Below, one piece after another: positions 1-11,013 of a stretch of DNA of 64,000 nucleotides. The DNA is taken from the NCBI RefSeq assembly GCF_013822155.1, contig NZ_PNJW01000007.1, positions 1 to 64,000 of the forward strand, read 5' to 3'. The translations under genes were made by a program, and so were the position numbers. The notes beneath the pieces are model-generated. The model ran no database searches, was not told the origin of the DNA, and was given only the letters and a program-made list of their open reading frames with translations. The DNA is from Flavobacterium sp. (GTDB lineage Bacteria; Bacteroidota; Bacteroidia; Flavobacteriales; Flavobacteriaceae). Numbering within the stretch: position 1 is the first letter of the stretch; every line of letters begins with the position of its first letter.

Positions 1-377
1 AAAGCCGTATTTCATACAGAAGAGCTATTAAAATGGCTATCGCAGCAGCAATGCGTATGAATGCAGAAGGTGTAAAGGTTTTGATTTCCGGTCGTTTGAA
101 TGGAGCTGAAATGGCACGTTCAGAAGGTTTCAAAGAAGGTAGAATTCCTCTATCAACTTTCAGAGCCGATATTGATTATGCTTTGGCAGAAGCTCATACT
201 ACTTATGGTAGAATGGGAATCAAAGTATGGATCATGAAAGGTGAAGTTTACGGAAAGAGAGATCTTTCTCCATTAGTTGGCATGGATAAAAAACAAGCTG
301 GCGGTGGAAGTAAAGGTGGTGATGCTCCAAGAGGAGGAAAACCAAACGGAAAATCAAACCCACGTAAAAGAAAGTAA
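1..377 (+). CDS. rpsC: 30S ribosomal protein S3 (5' truncated by window start)
   Basis: Frame is open from base 3 ([41 protein letters not shown]...); S3 C-terminal motif; first gene of the cluster before rplP. Confidence 0.97.
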   Translation, partial: SRISYRRAIKMAIAAAMRMNAEGVKVLISGRLNGAEMARSEGFKEGRIPLSTFRADIDYALAEAHTTYGRMGIKVWIMKGEVYGKRDLSPLVGMDKKQAGGGSKGGDAPRGGKPNGKSNPRKRK

Positions 378-396
378 TTTTTTAAATTAAAGAAAA

Positions 397-816
397 ATGT
401 TACAGCCTAAAAGAACAAAATACCGTAAGGTACAAAAAGGTAGAATGAAAGGTGATTCTCAAAGAGGTCACGAACTTTCTAACGGGATGTTTGGAATTAA
501 ATCAATGGATTCATCATTTTTAACTTCACGTCAAATCGAAGCTGCACGTATTGCTGCAACTCGTTATATGAAAAGAGAAGGACAATTATGGATCAAAATT
601 TTCCCGGACAAACCAATCACTAAGAAACCTCTTGAAGTACGTATGGGTAAAGGTAAAGGTGCAGTTGAATATTGGGCTGCCGTTGTTAAACCCGGAAGAA
701 TTATGTTTGAAGTAGGAGGAGTACCTTTGTCAGTTGCAAAAGAAGCATTACGCTTAGCAGCTCAAAAACTTCCTGTTAAAACTAAGTTTGTTGTCGCTAG
801 AGATTTTGAAGCATAA
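397..816 (+). CDS. rplP: 50S ribosomal protein L16
   Basis: [19 protein letters not shown]...; conserved position after rpsC. Confidence 0.98.
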   Translation: MLQPKRTKYRKVQKGRMKGDSQRGHELSNGMFGIKSMDSSFLTSRQIEAARIAATRYMKREGQLWIKIFPDKPITKKPLEVRMGKGKGAVEYWAAVVKPGRIMFEVGGVPLSVAKEALRLAAQKLPVKTKFVVARDFEA

Positions 817-828
817 TCCTATTTAATT

Positions 829-1020
829 ATGAAACAATCAGAAATTATAAGTCTATCTTCAGCTGAGTTACAAGAGAAACTTAGTCAGTCAAGAAAAACG
901 TATGCCGACCTAAAAACGACTCATACTATTTCTCCAATTCAAAACCCACTTCAAATTAAAGCAGTGCGTAGAACAATTGCGAGATTAGTAACTGAGCTAA
1001 GTAAAAGAGAGTTACAATAA
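829..1020 (+). CDS. rpmC: 50S ribosomal protein L29
   Basis: 63 aa, MKQSEIISLSSAELQEKL; position between L16 and S17. Confidence 0.95.
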   Translation: MKQSEIISLSSAELQEKLSQSRKTYADLKTTHTISPIQNPLQIKAVRRTIARLVTELSKRELQ

Positions 1021-1037
1021 TTGTATTCTGCTGAAAG

Positions 1038-1295
1038 ATGGAAAAAAGAAATTTAAGAAAAGAAAGAGTTGGTGTAGTTACTAGCAACAGAATGGAGAAA
1101 TCTATCGTTGTTTCTGAAACAAGAAAAGTAAAACACCCATTATACGGTAAGTTCGTGTTGAAAACTAAGAAATATGTTGCACACGACGAAACAAACGACT
1201 GTAATATTGGAGATACTGTAAGAATTAGCGAAACGCGTCCTTTAAGTAAATCAAAATGTTGGAGATTAGTTGAAATCATTGAAAGAGCGAAGTAA
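1038..1295 (+). CDS. rpsQ: 30S ribosomal protein S17
   Basis: [19 protein letters not shown]...HPLYGKFV; synteny. Confidence 0.97.
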   Translation: MEKRNLRKERVGVVTSNRMEKSIVVSETRKVKHPLYGKFVLKTKKYVAHDETNDCNIGDTVRISETRPLSKSKCWRLVEIIERAK

Positions 1296-1297
1296 TT

Positions 1298-1666
1298 ATG
1301 GTACAACAGGAATCTAGATTAAAAGTAGCAGATAACACTGGAGCAAAAGAAGTTTTGACTATCCGTGTTTTAGGAGGAACGAAACGTCGTTATGCCTCTG
1401 TTGGAGATAAAATTGTAGTTTCAATTAAAGATGCAACCCCAAACGGAAACGTTAAGAAAGGAGCTGTATCAACTGCAGTTGTTGTACGTACCAAAAAAGA
1501 AGTGAGAAGAGCTGATGGTTCTTATATTCGTTTCGATGACAATGCATGTGTTCTTTTGAATGCGGCAGGAGAAATGAGAGGAACTCGTGTTTTTGGTCCA
1601 GTAGCAAGAGAACTTCGTGAAAAACAATTCATGAAAATTGTATCATTAGCACCTGAAGTGCTTTAA
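1298..1666 (+). CDS. rplN: 50S ribosomal protein L14
   Basis: [27 protein letters not shown]. Confidence 0.98.
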
Positions 1667-1671
1667 ATCGA

Positions 1672-1992
1672 TTGATGATGACAAAGTTAAAAATTAAATC
1701 AGGAGACATTGTAAGAGTTATTGCAGGTGACCATAAAGGTGCTGAAGGTAAAGTGTTACGTGTTTTTATAGATGCAAACAAAGCGATTGTTGAAGGTACT
1801 AACATGGTTTCAGTTCATACTAAACCAAGTGCTAAAAACCCTCAAGGTGGAATCGTAAAGAAAGAAGCTCCTATTCAAGTATCGAACTTGTCTTTAATTG
1901 ACCCAAAGTCGAAAAAAGCAACTAAAGTTGGTTTCAAAGTAGAAGGAGATAAGAAAGTAAGATTTTCAAAAAAATCTAATCAAGTATTATAG
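1672..1992 (+). CDS. rplX: 50S ribosomal protein L24
   Basis: [27 protein letters not shown] (KOW motif); synteny. Confidence 0.97.
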   Translation: MMMTKLKIKSGDIVRVIAGDHKGAEGKVLRVFIDANKAIVEGTNMVSVHTKPSAKNPQGGIVKKEAPIQVSNLSLIDPKSKKATKVGFKVEGDKKVRFSKKSNQVL

Positions 1993-1994
1993 TG

Positions 1995-2546
1995 ATGGCT
2001 TATATACCTAGACTAAAAGAAGAATATAAAAGTAGAGTTATTCCTGCTTTGAAAGAAGAATTCGGTTATAAAAACGTAATGCAAGTTCCTAAATTGGAAA
2101 AAATCGTTTTAAGCCGTGGTGTCGGAGCTGCAGTGTCAGACAAGAAATTGGTTGATTATGCAGTAGACGAGTTGACAAAAATCACCGGACAAAAAGCTTT
2201 AGCAACTATTTCTAAAAAAGACGTTGCGTCTTTTAAATTAAGAAAAGGTATGCCAATTGGTGCTAAAGTAACTTTACGAGGAGAAAGAATGTATGAATTC
2301 TTAGATAGATTGATTACTTCTTCTTTACCACGTGTAAGAGATTTTGGTGGTATCAAAGCAACCGGTTTTGACGGAAGAGGTAATTACAACCTTGGAGTTT
2401 TGGAACAAATCATTTTCCCTGAAATTGATATTGATAAAGTAAACAAAATTTCAGGTATGGATATTACTTTTGTAACAACTGCCAAAACAGATAAGGAAGC
2501 AAAATCATTATTAGCAGAATTAGGATTACCTTTTAAAAAGAATTAA
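1995..2546 (+). CDS. rplE: 50S ribosomal protein L5
   Basis: [42 protein letters not shown] at 1995 preferred over the GTG at 1992 in the ORF track. Confidence 0.97.
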   Translation: MAYIPRLKEEYKSRVIPALKEEFGYKNVMQVPKLEKIVLSRGVGAAVSDKKLVDYAVDELTKITGQKALATISKKDVASFKLRKGMPIGAKVTLRGERMYEFLDRLITSSLPRVRDFGGIKATGFDGRGNYNLGVLEQIIFPEIDIDKVNKISGMDITFVTTAKTDKEAKSLLAELGLPFKKN

Positions 2547-2549
2547 GTT

Positions 2550-2819
2550 ATGGCTAAAGAATCAATGAAAGCCCGTGAGGTTAAGAGACAAAAAACGGTA
2601 GAAAAGTACGCTGAAAAAAGAAAAGCTTTATTAGAGGCCGGAGATTATGAAGGTTTACAAAAATTACCTAAAAATGCTTCGCCAGTTCGTTTACACAACC
2701 GTTGTAAATTAACAGGAAGACCAAGAGGGTATATGCGTCAATTCGGTCTTTCACGTGTAACATTTCGTGAAATGGCTAACCAAGGTTTAATTCCAGGTGT
2801 CAAAAAAGCTAGTTGGTAA
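2550..2819 (+). CDS. rpsN: 30S ribosomal protein S14
   Basis: [24 protein letters not shown]...[20 protein letters not shown]. Confidence 0.98.
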   Translation: MAKESMKAREVKRQKTVEKYAEKRKALLEAGDYEGLQKLPKNASPVRLHNRCKLTGRPRGYMRQFGLSRVTFREMANQGLIPGVKKASW

Positions 2820-2891
2820 AACAAATTTTAATTGGTTTCAGGTTCAATAGAAAGAGTTTTTGTTGAAAACCGTTACCGCAAATTTATACAT

Positions 2892-3290
2892 ATGTATACA
2901 GATCCTATTGCAGATTATCTAACTAGAGTTAGAAATGCAGTGAAAGCAAATCACAAAGTGGTTGAAATTCCCGCATCTAACCTTAAAAAAGAAATCACAA
3001 AGATTTTATTTGATCAAGGGTATATTTTAAGTTACAAATTTGATGACACTTCTGTTCAAGGAAGCATCAAAATTGCTCTTAAGTACGACAAAGTTACTAA
3101 AGAGCCTGTAATCAGAGATATCCAAAGAATTAGTAAACCAGGTTTACGTAAATATGCAGGTTCTTCAAACCTTCCAAGAATCCTTAATGGATTAGGAATT
3201 GCAATTGTTTCAACTTCAAAAGGTCTTATGACTGGAAAACAAGCTAAACAATTGAATGTAGGTGGAGAAGTAATTTGTTACGTATACTAA
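2892..3290 (+). CDS. rpsH: 30S ribosomal protein S8
   Basis: MYTDPIADYLTRVRNA...STSKGLMTGKQAKQLNVGGEVICYVY; ATG at 2892 in frame with the longer ORF from 2832, which is an over-extension. Confidence 0.96.
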   Translation: MYTDPIADYLTRVRNAVKANHKVVEIPASNLKKEITKILFDQGYILSYKFDDTSVQGSIKIALKYDKVTKEPVIRDIQRISKPGLRKYAGSSNLPRILNGLGIAIVSTSKGLMTGKQAKQLNVGGEVICYVY

Positions 3291-3305
3291 TAAAAAGACT
3301 GAACG

Positions 3306-3848
3306 ATGTCAAGAATAGGTAAAAATCCAGTTGTGATTCCAGCAGGTGTAACACTTGAAGTTAACGAAGGTGTAATCACAGTTAAAGGGAAATTAGGTCA
3401 ACTTACACAGGAGTTTTCGGACGTTACTGTAACTGTTGAAGACGGTCAAGTGTTAGTAGAAAGATCTTCTGACCATAAAGACCAAAGAGCAAAGCATGGT
3501 TTATACAGATCTTTAATCAGTAATATGGTTAATGGTGTATCTACCGGTTTTACAAAAGAATTAGAGTTAGTTGGTGTAGGATATAGAGCATCTAACCAAG
3601 GTCAAAAATTAGATCTTGCATTAGGTTTTTCTCATAATATCGTTTTAGAAGTTGCTCCGGAAGTAAAATTGGAGACAATTTCAGAAAAAGGTAAAAATCC
3701 AATCGTAAAATTAACCTCTCACGATAAACAACTTTTAGGACAGGTAGCCGCTAAAATTAGAGGTTTCCGTAGACCAGAACCTTACAAAGGAAAAGGTGTT
3801 AAATTCGTAGGTGAAGTATTAAGAAGAAAAGCAGGTAAATCAGCTTAA
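3306..3848 (+). CDS. rplF: 50S ribosomal protein L6
   Basis: [15 protein letters not shown]...[13 protein letters not shown]. Confidence 0.98.
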   Translation: MSRIGKNPVVIPAGVTLEVNEGVITVKGKLGQLTQEFSDVTVTVEDGQVLVERSSDHKDQRAKHGLYRSLISNMVNGVSTGFTKELELVGVGYRASNQGQKLDLALGFSHNIVLEVAPEVKLETISEKGKNPIVKLTSHDKQLLGQVAAKIRGFRRPEPYKGKGVKFVGEVLRRKAGKSA

Positions 3849-3859
3849 AAATTAAGATT

Positions 3860-4213
3860 ATGTCATTAACAAAATCTGATAGAAGACAGAGAATTAAGTT
3901 CAGAATTAGAAAGATTGTAAGCGGAACTGCTACTAAACCAAGACTTTCTGTATTCAGAAGCAACAAAGAAATCTATGCTCAATTAGTAGATGACTTGAAT
4001 GGAGTTACTTTATTAGCCGCATCCTCTAGAGATAAAGGAGTAGACGCTAAAGGTACAAACATTGAAGTTGCGTCAGCAGTAGGAAAATTAGTTGCTGAAA
4101 AAGCATTGAAAGCTGGTATTGATACAGTAACTTTCGATAGAGGAGGATACTTATACCACGGTCGTATTAAATCATTAGCAGATGGAGCGAGAGCTGCCGG
4201 ACTTAAATTCTAA
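3860..4213 (+). CDS. rplR: 50S ribosomal protein L18
   Basis: [21 protein letters not shown]...[26 protein letters not shown]. Confidence 0.98.
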   Translation: MSLTKSDRRQRIKFRIRKIVSGTATKPRLSVFRSNKEIYAQLVDDLNGVTLLAASSRDKGVDAKGTNIEVASAVGKLVAEKALKAGIDTVTFDRGGYLYHGRIKSLADGARAAGLKF

Positions 4214-4219
4214 GAAGTT

Positions 4220-4744
4220 ATGTATAACAAATACAAAAATGTAGAGTTAGTAAAACCTAGTGGTCTTGAATTAAAAGATCGTTTGGTGAGTGTAAATCGT
4301 GTTACCAAAGTAACAAAAGGTGGTAGAGCATTTGGTTTTTCTGCTATTGTTGTGGTAGGTGATGAAAACGGAGTAGTTGGTCATGGATTAGGAAAATCTA
4401 AAGACGTATCTGAAGCTATTGCAAAAGCAGTGGAAGATGCTAAGAAAAATTTAGTAAAAATTCCTTTAAGTGGTCAATCTGTTCCTCACGAACAAAAAGG
4501 TAAATTTGGTGGAGCACGTGTATTCTTAATGCCTGCATCGCATGGTACAGGAGTTATTGCTGGTGGTGCTGTTCGTTCAGTACTTGAATCAGTTGGAATT
4601 CACGATGTATTATCAAAATCTCAAGGATCTTCAAACCCACATAACGTGGTAAAAGCAACTTTCGATGCATTACTTCAAATGAGAAGTGCATATACTGTAG
4701 CTAAACAAAGAGGAATTTCTTTAGAGAAAGTATTTAAAGGTTAA
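4220..4744 (+). CDS. rpsE: 30S ribosomal protein S5
   Basis: [42 protein letters not shown]. Confidence 0.98.
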   Translation: MYNKYKNVELVKPSGLELKDRLVSVNRVTKVTKGGRAFGFSAIVVVGDENGVVGHGLGKSKDVSEAIAKAVEDAKKNLVKIPLSGQSVPHEQKGKFGGARVFLMPASHGTGVIAGGAVRSVLESVGIHDVLSKSQGSSNPHNVVKATFDALLQMRSAYTVAKQRGISLEKVFKG

Positions 4745-4758
4745 TATTCAAGGAAATT

Positions 4759-4941
4759 ATGACAAAGATTTTAGTAAAACAAGTAAAAAGTAAAATTAAC
4801 TGTCCTCTAACACAAAAGAGAACATTAGTGGCTTTGGGTCTTAATAGATTAGGACAAGTTGTAGAGCATGATAATTCATCTGCTATCCTTGGAATGGTAA
4901 ATAAAGTTAAACACTTAGTTTCTGTAGAAGAATCTAAATAA
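4759..4941 (+). CDS. rpmD: 50S ribosomal protein L30
   Basis: 60 aa; KILVKQVKSKINCPLTQKRTLVALGLNRLGQ. Confidence 0.96.
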   Translation: MTKILVKQVKSKINCPLTQKRTLVALGLNRLGQVVEHDNSSAILGMVNKVKHLVSVEESK

Positions 4942-4952
4942 CACTATTCAAA

Positions 4953-5405
4953 ATGAATTTAAGTAACTTACAACCAGCTGAAGGGTCAACACACAATCAA
5001 AATAAAAGATTAGGTAGAGGAGAAGGTTCTGGAAAAGGTGGTACTGCATCACGTGGTCACAAAGGAGCAAAATCTCGTTCAGGTTATTCTAAAAAGATTG
5101 GTTTTGAAGGAGGGCAAATGCCACTTCAAAGACGTGTGCCTAAGTTTGGATTTAAAAATATCAATAGAGTAGATTATCAAGGGGTAAACCTAGATTCTTT
5201 ACAAGCTTTAGTAGATAATGGTGTAGTGACTGATACTGTAGATTTTTCAGTATTTGTTGATACTCGTTTGGCAACTAAAAACGAATTGGTAAAAATATTA
5301 GGTAGAGGTGAATTAAAAGCCAAATTAAAAGTAACCGCTCACAAATTTACTGCTACTGCAAAAGCTGCTATCGAAGCTGCAGGGGGTGAAGCTGTAACTT
5401 TATAA
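4953..5405 (+). CDS. rplO: 50S ribosomal protein L15
   Basis: MNLSNLQPAEGSTHNQNKRLGRGEGSGKGGTASRGHKGAKSRSG. Confidence 0.98.
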   Translation: MNLSNLQPAEGSTHNQNKRLGRGEGSGKGGTASRGHKGAKSRSGYSKKIGFEGGQMPLQRRVPKFGFKNINRVDYQGVNLDSLQALVDNGVVTDTVDFSVFVDTRLATKNELVKILGRGELKAKLKVTAHKFTATAKAAIEAAGGEAVTL

Positions 5406-5417
5406 TTTACTAACTGT

Positions 5418-6764
5418 ATGAAGAAATTTTTTGAAGCACTCACAAACGTTTGGAAAATAGAAGAATTAAAAAACAGAATTTTAATTACTCTAGGTTTACT
5501 TCTTGTTTATCGTTTTGGAGCACAGGTAACTTTACCAGGTATAGATGCAACTAAATTAGGTGGTTTAGCTACCCAAACAGATCAGGGAATTGGTTCAATT
5601 CTAGATATGTTTACTGGAGGGGCTTTTTCTCAAGCATCTGTATTCGCTTTAGGTATTATGCCATACATTTCTGCATCCATTGTGGTGCAATTAATGGGAA
5701 TAGCAGTTCCATATTTACAAAAACTGCAAAAAGATGGTGAGAGTGGAAGAAAAAAAATTAATCAAATTACACGTTGGTTAACAATTGCAATCACTTTAGT
5801 TCAAGGTCCTGGTTATATTTATAACTTATACAGAACTTTACCATCAGAAGCATTTTTGTTAGGATTTAATTCCTTTTCTTTCTTATTTTCAGCAGTAGTT
5901 ATCCTAGTAACAGGAACTATTTTTGCGATGTGGTTAGGAGAGAAAATTACTGATAAAGGTATAGGAAATGGAATTTCCTTATTGATTATGGTAGGTATTA
6001 TTGCTCGTTTACCACAAGCTTTTTTACAAGAGTTCGTCTCAACTGTAAAACAAGATAATGGTGGATTAGTACTTTTAGTATTTGAAATTATTCTTTGGTT
6101 ATTGGTGATTATTGCTAGTATCCTTTTAGTAATGGCTGTACGTAAAATACCTGTTCAATATGCCAGAAGAACTGCAGGCGGAGATTTTGAACAAGATATG
6201 ATGGGTGGTAACAGACAGTTTATTCCATTAAAGCTTAATGCTTCTGGAGTAATGCCAATAATCTTTGCTCAAGCTATCATGTTTATTCCTGCAGCAATTG
6301 CAGGTTTATCAAAATCTGAAGCGGCTCAATCCGTTACAGGTGCCTTTAGTGATATGTTTGGTTTTTGGTATAATTTTGTATTTGCTCTATTGATTGTGGT
6401 ATTTACCTATTTCTATACAGCTATTACAGTCCCAACAAACAAAATGGCTGATGACTTAAAAAGAAGTGGAGGATTCATACCGGGAATTAGACCAGGCATT
6501 GAAACATCTGACTTTTTAGATAGAATAATGTCCTTAATAACATTACCGGGTTCTCTTTTCTTAGCACTTATAGCAGTATTTCCTGCCGTAGTTGTAAATT
6601 TAATGGGAGTTCAGCAAAATTGGGGTATGTTTTTCGGAGGAACATCGCTGTTAATTATGGTAGGTGTTGCAATTGATACTATGCAACAAATAAATTCTTA
6701 TTTGCTGAATAGACATTATGATGGATTGATGAAAAGTGGTAAAAATAGAAAAGCAGTAGCTTAA
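5418..6764 (+). CDS. secY: Sec translocase subunit SecY
   Basis: Multi-[39 protein letters not shown]; synteny after rplO. Confidence 0.98.
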   Translation: MKKFFEALTNVWKIEELKNRILITLGLLLVYRFGAQVTLPGIDATKLGGLATQTDQGIGSILDMFTGGAFSQASVFALGIMPYISASIVVQLMGIAVPYLQKLQKDGESGRKKINQITRWLTIAITLVQGPGYIYNLYRTLPSEAFLLGFNSFSFLFSAVVILVTGTIFAMWLGEKITDKGIGNGISLLIMVGIIARLPQAFLQEFVSTVKQDNGGLVLLVFEIILWLLVIIASILLVMAVRKIPVQYARRTAGGDFEQDMMGGNRQFIPLKLNASGVMPIIFAQAIMFIPAAIAGLSKSEAAQSVTGAFSDMFGFWYNFVFALLIVVFTYFYTAITVPTNKMADDLKRSGGFIPGIRPGIETSDFLDRIMSLITLPGSLFLALIAVFPAVVVNLMGVQQNWGMFFGGTSLLIMVGVAIDTMQQINSYLLNRHYDGLMKSGKNRKAVA

Positions 6765-6769
6765 TTTTT

Positions 6770-6985
6770 ATGGCAAAACAATCAGCAATAGAACAAGACG
6801 GATCAATTATTGAAGCATTATCAAATGCAATGTTCCGTGTAGAATTAGAAAATGGTCACGTAGTGATTGCTCATATTTCCGGTAAAATGCGAATGCATTA
6901 TATCAAATTATTACCTGGTGATAAAGTGAAATTGGAAATGAGCCCTTACGACCTGACAAAAGCAAGAATTACTTATAGATATTAA
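6770..6985 (+). CDS. infA: translation initiation factor IF-1
   Basis: 71 aa; [45 protein letters not shown]. Confidence 0.98.
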   Translation: MAKQSAIEQDGSIIEALSNAMFRVELENGHVVIAHISGKMRMHYIKLLPGDKVKLEMSPYDLTKARITYRY

Positions 6986-6996
6986 AGCTATTCACA

Positions 6997-7113
6997 ATGA
7001 AAGTAAGAGCATCAGTAAAGAAAAGAAGTGCCGAATGCGTAATTGTTCGCAGAAAAGGCAGATTGTACGTTATTAACAAAAAGAATCCTAGATTTAAACA
7101 AAGACAAGGATAA
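6997..7113 (+). CDS. rpmJ: 50S ribosomal protein L36
   Basis: Read manually (below ORF-track length cutoff): [38 protein letters not shown], 38 aa, between infA and rpsM. Confidence 0.97.
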   Translation: MKVRASVKKRSAECVIVRRKGRLYVINKKNPRFKQRQG

Positions 7114-7115
7114 TT

Positions 7116-7490
7116 ATGGCAAGAATCGCAGGGGTAGATATACCTAAAAACAAAAGAGGAGTTATTGCTTTAACCTATATTTTCGGTATCGGAAAAAGCA
7201 GAGCTATTGAGATTTTAGAAAAAGCTCAAGTTAGTCAAGACAAGAAAGTTCAAGATTGGAATGATGACGAAATCGGAGCAATCCGTGATGCCGTTTCTTA
7301 TTACAAAATTGAAGGAGAATTGCGTTCAGAAGTTTCACTTCACATCAAACGTCTTATGGACATTGGATGTTACAGAGGAATTCGTCATAGATCTGGTCTT
7401 CCATTAAGAGGACAAAGAACTAAAAACAACTCTAGAACTAGAAAAGGTAAAAGAAAAACTGTTGCTAACAAGAAAAAAGCAACTAAATAA
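7116..7490 (+). CDS. rpsM: 30S ribosomal protein S13
   Basis: [30 protein letters not shown]...[12 protein letters not shown]. Confidence 0.98.
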   Translation: MARIAGVDIPKNKRGVIALTYIFGIGKSRAIEILEKAQVSQDKKVQDWNDDEIGAIRDAVSYYKIEGELRSEVSLHIKRLMDIGCYRGIRHRSGLPLRGQRTKNNSRTRKGKRKTVANKKKATK

Positions 7491-7498
7491 TAAGTAAT

Positions 7499-7882
7499 AT
7501 GGCTAAAGCAACAGCAAAAAAACGTAAAGTTATCGTTGAATCAACGGGCGAAGCTCATGTTAGTGCGACTTTTAACAATATTATTATTTCTCTTACCAAT
7601 AAAAAAGGAGAAGTGATTTCATGGTCATCTGCCGGTAAAATGGGTTTCAGAGGATCTAAAAAGAATACACCTTATGCAGCTCAAATGGCCGCAGAAGATT
7701 GTTCAAAAGTAGCACTTGAAGCAGGTTTAAAGAAAGTTAAAGTTTATGTAAAAGGACCAGGTAACGGACGTGAGTCAGCTATCAGATCTTTACATAACAG
7801 TGGAATTGAAGTTACTGAAATTATTGACGTGACTCCAATGCCTCACAACGGATGTAGACCTCCAAAAAGAAGAAGAGTTTAA
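7499..7882 (+). CDS. rpsK: 30S ribosomal protein S11
   Basis: [28 protein letters not shown]...[15 protein letters not shown]. Confidence 0.98.
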   Translation: MAKATAKKRKVIVESTGEAHVSATFNNIIISLTNKKGEVISWSSAGKMGFRGSKKNTPYAAQMAAEDCSKVALEAGLKKVKVYVKGPGNGRESAIRSLHNSGIEVTEIIDVTPMPHNGCRPPKRRRV

Positions 7883-7932
7883 TTTTTGCTGAAATTATTT
7901 CAGCATCATTATAATTTTATTAAGTATAACCC

Positions 7933-7985
7933 AAGGTAGAGTTTGATTATCGAAGGATTTGACCTGAATTCATAATCACTACCTT
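7933..7985 (+). promoter_or_regulatory. Candidate structured 5' leader of rpsD (possible S4 autoregulatory RNA element)
   Basis: AAGGTAG(7933-7939)-agttt-GATTAT(7945-7950)-loop region-ATAATC(7972-7977)-a-CTACCTT(7979-7985): 13 perfectly complementary bases in two nested arms, ending 13 nt before the rpsD ATG. Confidence 0.6.
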
Positions 7986-7998
7986 AAAACAATTTAAA

Positions 7999-8604
7999 AT
8001 GGCAAGATATACTGGTCCAAAAACTAAAATAGCTCGTAAATTTGGCGAAGCTATATTCGGAGAAGATAAAGCCTTCGAAAAAAGAAATTACCCTCCTGGA
8101 CAACACGGTTTGGCTAAAAGAAGAGGTAAAAAATCAGAATATGCAGTACAGTTAATGGAAAAGCAAAAAGCGAAGTACACCTACGGTATTCTTGAAAAAC
8201 AATTCAGAAACTTATTTGAAAAAGCAGCCGCCTCTAAAGGTGTAACAGGTGAAATCCTTTTACAATTATGTGAAGCTAGATTAGATAATGTGGTTTACAG
8301 AATGGGCGTAGCACCTTCTAGAAGAGCAGCTCGTCAAATCGTTGGACACAGACATATTACCGTAAACGGTGAAATTGTGAATGTTCCTTCCTACCATTTG
8401 AAACCTGGTGATAAAGTAGCCATTCGTGAAAAATCAAAATCAGTTGAAGCAATCAATAGTTCTTTAGCAAACGCTAGTAAAGTATATGAGTGGATTACTT
8501 GGAACAATGATACTAAAGAAGGTACTTTTGTAACTGTTCCACAACGTTTACAAATTCCAGAAAACATCAAAGAACAACTAATCGTTGAGTTATACAACAA
8601 ATAA
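7999..8604 (+). CDS. rpsD: 30S ribosomal protein S4
   Basis: [21 protein letters not shown]...NYPPGQHG...[30 protein letters not shown]. Confidence 0.98.
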   Translation: MARYTGPKTKIARKFGEAIFGEDKAFEKRNYPPGQHGLAKRRGKKSEYAVQLMEKQKAKYTYGILEKQFRNLFEKAAASKGVTGEILLQLCEARLDNVVYRMGVAPSRRAARQIVGHRHITVNGEIVNVPSYHLKPGDKVAIREKSKSVEAINSSLANASKVYEWITWNNDTKEGTFVTVPQRLQIPENIKEQLIVELYNK

Positions 8605-8625
8605 TAATTGACAGAAGTCGTAATT

Positions 8626-9618
8626 ATGGCAATATTTAATTTTCAGAAGCCCGATAAAGTTATCATGATCGATTCAACCGATTTTGAAGGTAAGTTTGAA
8701 TTCAGACCTTTAGAACCTGGTTACGGATTGACTGTTGGTAATGCACTAAGAAGAGTTTTACTTTCCGCTCTTGAAGGATATGCAATTACATCTGTTCGTA
8801 TTGAAGGTGTAGATCATGAGTTTTCTACCATTTCCGGTGTTGTGGAAGATGTAACAGAAATTATTTTGAACTTAAAACAAGTTCGTTTCAAGCGTCAAAT
8901 CGAAGATGTTGACAATGAAACAGTTACTATTTCGCTTTCCGGTAAAGAACAAATAACTGCTGGTGATTTTCAAAAATTTATTTCAGGTTTCCAAGTTTTG
9001 AATCCTGAATTAATTATCTGTAACCTTGATGCAAAAGTTCACTTGAATATGGAGTTGACTATTGAAAAAGGTAGAGGATATGTTCCTGCAGAAGAAAATA
9101 AAAAGCAAAATGCAGCCATCGGAACAATTTTCACCGATTCAATTTTTACACCTATAAAAAATGTAAAATATGCAATTGAAAATTTCCGTGTAGAGCAAAA
9201 AACAGATTACGAAAAATTAGTTTTTGAAATTAAAACTGATGGTTCTATTAATCCAAAAGATGCTTTAACAGAAGCTGCAAAAGTTTTAATTCACCACTTT
9301 ATGTTGTTCTCAGATGAGAGAATTACACTTGAAGCTGACGAAATAGCTCAAACAGAATCCTATGACGAAGAGTCATTACACATGAGACAATTGCTTAAAA
9401 CTAAGCTTGTGGATATGGATCTTTCTGTAAGAGCATTAAATTGTTTGAAAGCGGCAGAGGTTGATACATTAGGTGATTTAGTATCATTCAATAAAAACGA
9501 CTTGATGAAATTCCGTAATTTCGGTAAGAAATCATTGACCGAGCTTGATGAGCTTGTAGCAATTAAAAACTTACATTTCGGAATGGATTTGTCAAAATAT
9601 AAACTAGATAAAGAATAA
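8626..9618 (+). CDS. rpoA: DNA-directed RNA polymerase subunit alpha
   Basis: [54 protein letters not shown] at 8626 preferred over TTG at 8608. Confidence 0.97.
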   Translation: MAIFNFQKPDKVIMIDSTDFEGKFEFRPLEPGYGLTVGNALRRVLLSALEGYAITSVRIEGVDHEFSTISGVVEDVTEIILNLKQVRFKRQIEDVDNETVTISLSGKEQITAGDFQKFISGFQVLNPELIICNLDAKVHLNMELTIEKGRGYVPAEENKKQNAAIGTIFTDSIFTPIKNVKYAIENFRVEQKTDYEKLVFEIKTDGSINPKDALTEAAKVLIHHFMLFSDERITLEADEIAQTESYDEESLHMRQLLKTKLVDMDLSVRALNCLKAAEVDTLGDLVSFNKNDLMKFRNFGKKSLTELDELVAIKNLHFGMDLSKYKLDKE

Positions 9619-9620
9619 TC

Positions 9621-9642
9621 TAATCCGCCTTTGGCGAGATTA
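9621..9642 (+). promoter_or_regulatory. Stem-loop in the rpoA-rplQ intergenic region
   Basis: TAATC-CGCC-ttt-GGCG-a-GATTA: 9-bp stem with one bulged A, 3-nt loop, no T-run afterwards; begins 3 nt after the rpoA stop and ends 14 nt before the rplQ ATG. Confidence 0.5.
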
Positions 9643-9656
9643 AATGTAAGATAGCG

Positions 9657-10148
9657 ATGAGACACGGAAAAAAAGTAAATCATTTAAGTAGACAACAAGG
9701 TCATAGAAGATCTTTGTTAGCTAATATGGCTTGTTCACTTATTGAGCACAAGCGAATTAATACAACAGTTGCTAAAGCGAAAGCTTTAAAACAATTTGTT
9801 GAACCTTTAATAACAAAATCAAAAGAAGATACTACGCACAACAGACGTATTGTATTTGCTTACTTGAGAAATAAATATGGCGTTACTGAACTTTTTAGAG
9901 AAGTAGCAGCTAAAGTAGGTGACCGTCCAGGTGGTTATACTCGTATTATCAAGTTAGGAAATCGTTTAGGTGACAATGCTGATATGGCGATGATCGAATT
10001 AGTAGATTTCAATGAACTTTACAACGGAGGTAAAAAAGAAGAGAAAAAAGCAAAAAGCCGCCGTGGTGGTAAAGCTAAGAAAGCAGAAGTTACTGCTCCT
10101 GAAGCTCCTGCTGCTGATGCTTCTGAAACAACTGAAGCTGCAGAATAA
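9657..10148 (+). CDS. rplQ: 50S ribosomal protein L17 with A/E-rich C-terminal extension
   Basis: [56 protein letters not shown]. Confidence 0.98.
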   Translation: MRHGKKVNHLSRQQGHRRSLLANMACSLIEHKRINTTVAKAKALKQFVEPLITKSKEDTTHNRRIVFAYLRNKYGVTELFREVAAKVGDRPGGYTRIIKLGNRLGDNADMAMIELVDFNELYNGGKKEEKKAKSRRGGKAKKAEVTAPEAPAADASETTEAAE

Positions 10149-10167
10149 TTAAAAAATTCATTTTATT

Positions 10168-10204
10168 AAAAAAAGGATATACTTTATAGTTTATCCTTTT
10201 TTTT
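10168..10204 (+). terminator. Intrinsic terminator after rplQ
   Basis: AAAAAGGATA ... TATCCTTTTTTTT inverted repeat followed by T-run. Confidence 0.75.
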
Positions 10205-10306
10205 ATGCTTAATAAAGTTTTTTACCATTGTGAAATATTTATATATTATTTAACAGAAAATAGTTATTTTTTAAATGTACCTTTTTATATATTCGCAAAA
10301 AAAAAG

Positions 10307-10978
10307 ATGAGAATATTCAGTATTTTATTTTGTTTAGTTGGAATTGTATCTTATGCTCAAACAGATGTTATAGAAAACAGTAATTTCCAAACTAATTCTT
10401 CTAACATGACTTACGGAACAGGTGCTTGGGCTAAAAGTAAGCCCTTAGATACTTCCATTCAAGGGTCAGAATATTTATTTCCAAGTTGGGATGGGAATTT
10501 TCTTGTTACTTCTAAACAAGGAAATCAATATAAATTATTCAATTTAAACTATAATCTTAATACAAAAAAATTAGAAACAGTAATGGGTAAAGATTCTGTT
10601 TTTCAATATGATGTTTCACAAATAGATTACATTAAAAGTTTCAATAGAAAATATAAAGCCATAAATAATGAGTTTTATCAAGAATTGGCTCAGGGAGATA
10701 AAATTTCCTTTTTAAAAGGTTTTTATGTCTCAGTTATGGATGGAGTAGTTAATCCACTAACACAACAATATACTACCCCTAACCGCTATATTCAAAAAAA
10801 TAAATATTTTTATTTAAAAGGAGAGCAGTTTCAAGAAATAAAATTAAAAAAGAGTGATGTCTTAAAAGTTTTTGGTGATAAAGCAGAAGTAATAAAAAAA
10901 TACGCTAAAGAGAAAAATCTTTCCTTTGGAGATGAAAATGATGTAGCTAGCTTGTTTAGGTATTACAATACATTATAA
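10307..10978 (+). CDS. Hypothetical exported protein
   Basis: MRIFSILFCLVGIVSYAQTD... signal peptide from the ATG at 10307; the longer ORF from 10205 runs over the rplQ terminator region; no family recognised. Confidence 0.75.
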   Translation: MRIFSILFCLVGIVSYAQTDVIENSNFQTNSSNMTYGTGAWAKSKPLDTSIQGSEYLFPSWDGNFLVTSKQGNQYKLFNLNYNLNTKKLETVMGKDSVFQYDVSQIDYIKSFNRKYKAINNEFYQELAQGDKISFLKGFYVSVMDGVVNPLTQQYTTPNRYIQKNKYFYLKGEQFQEIKLKKSDVLKVFGDKAEVIKKYAKEKNLSFGDENDVASLFRYYNTL

Positions 10979-10980
10979 GA

Positions 10981-11013
10981 AAAAAAAGATAAGCATTGCT
11001 TATCTTTTTTTTT
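10981..11013 (+). terminator. Intrinsic terminator
   Basis: AAGATAAGC-ATT-GCTTATCTT perfect 9-bp stem with T-run. Confidence 0.8.

Noticed and set aside
956-1306. Minus-strand ORF across rpmC/rpsQ
   Set aside because: Antisense to well-supported ribosomal genes; low-complexity hydrophobic translation typical of a shadow ORF.
2156-2356. Minus-strand ORF inside rplE
   Set aside because: Fully antisense to rplE with no independent support.
8391-8600. Minus-strand ORF inside rpsD
   Set aside because: Fully antisense to a conserved gene; no recognisable protein.
9360-9683. Minus-strand ORF over rpoA/rplQ
   Set aside because: Antisense shadow ORF crossing the intergenic hairpin.
10030-10145. 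A/E/K-rich C-terminal tail of L17 as something novel
   Set aside because: Such low-complexity L17 extensions are, to my knowledge, common in Bacteroidota.
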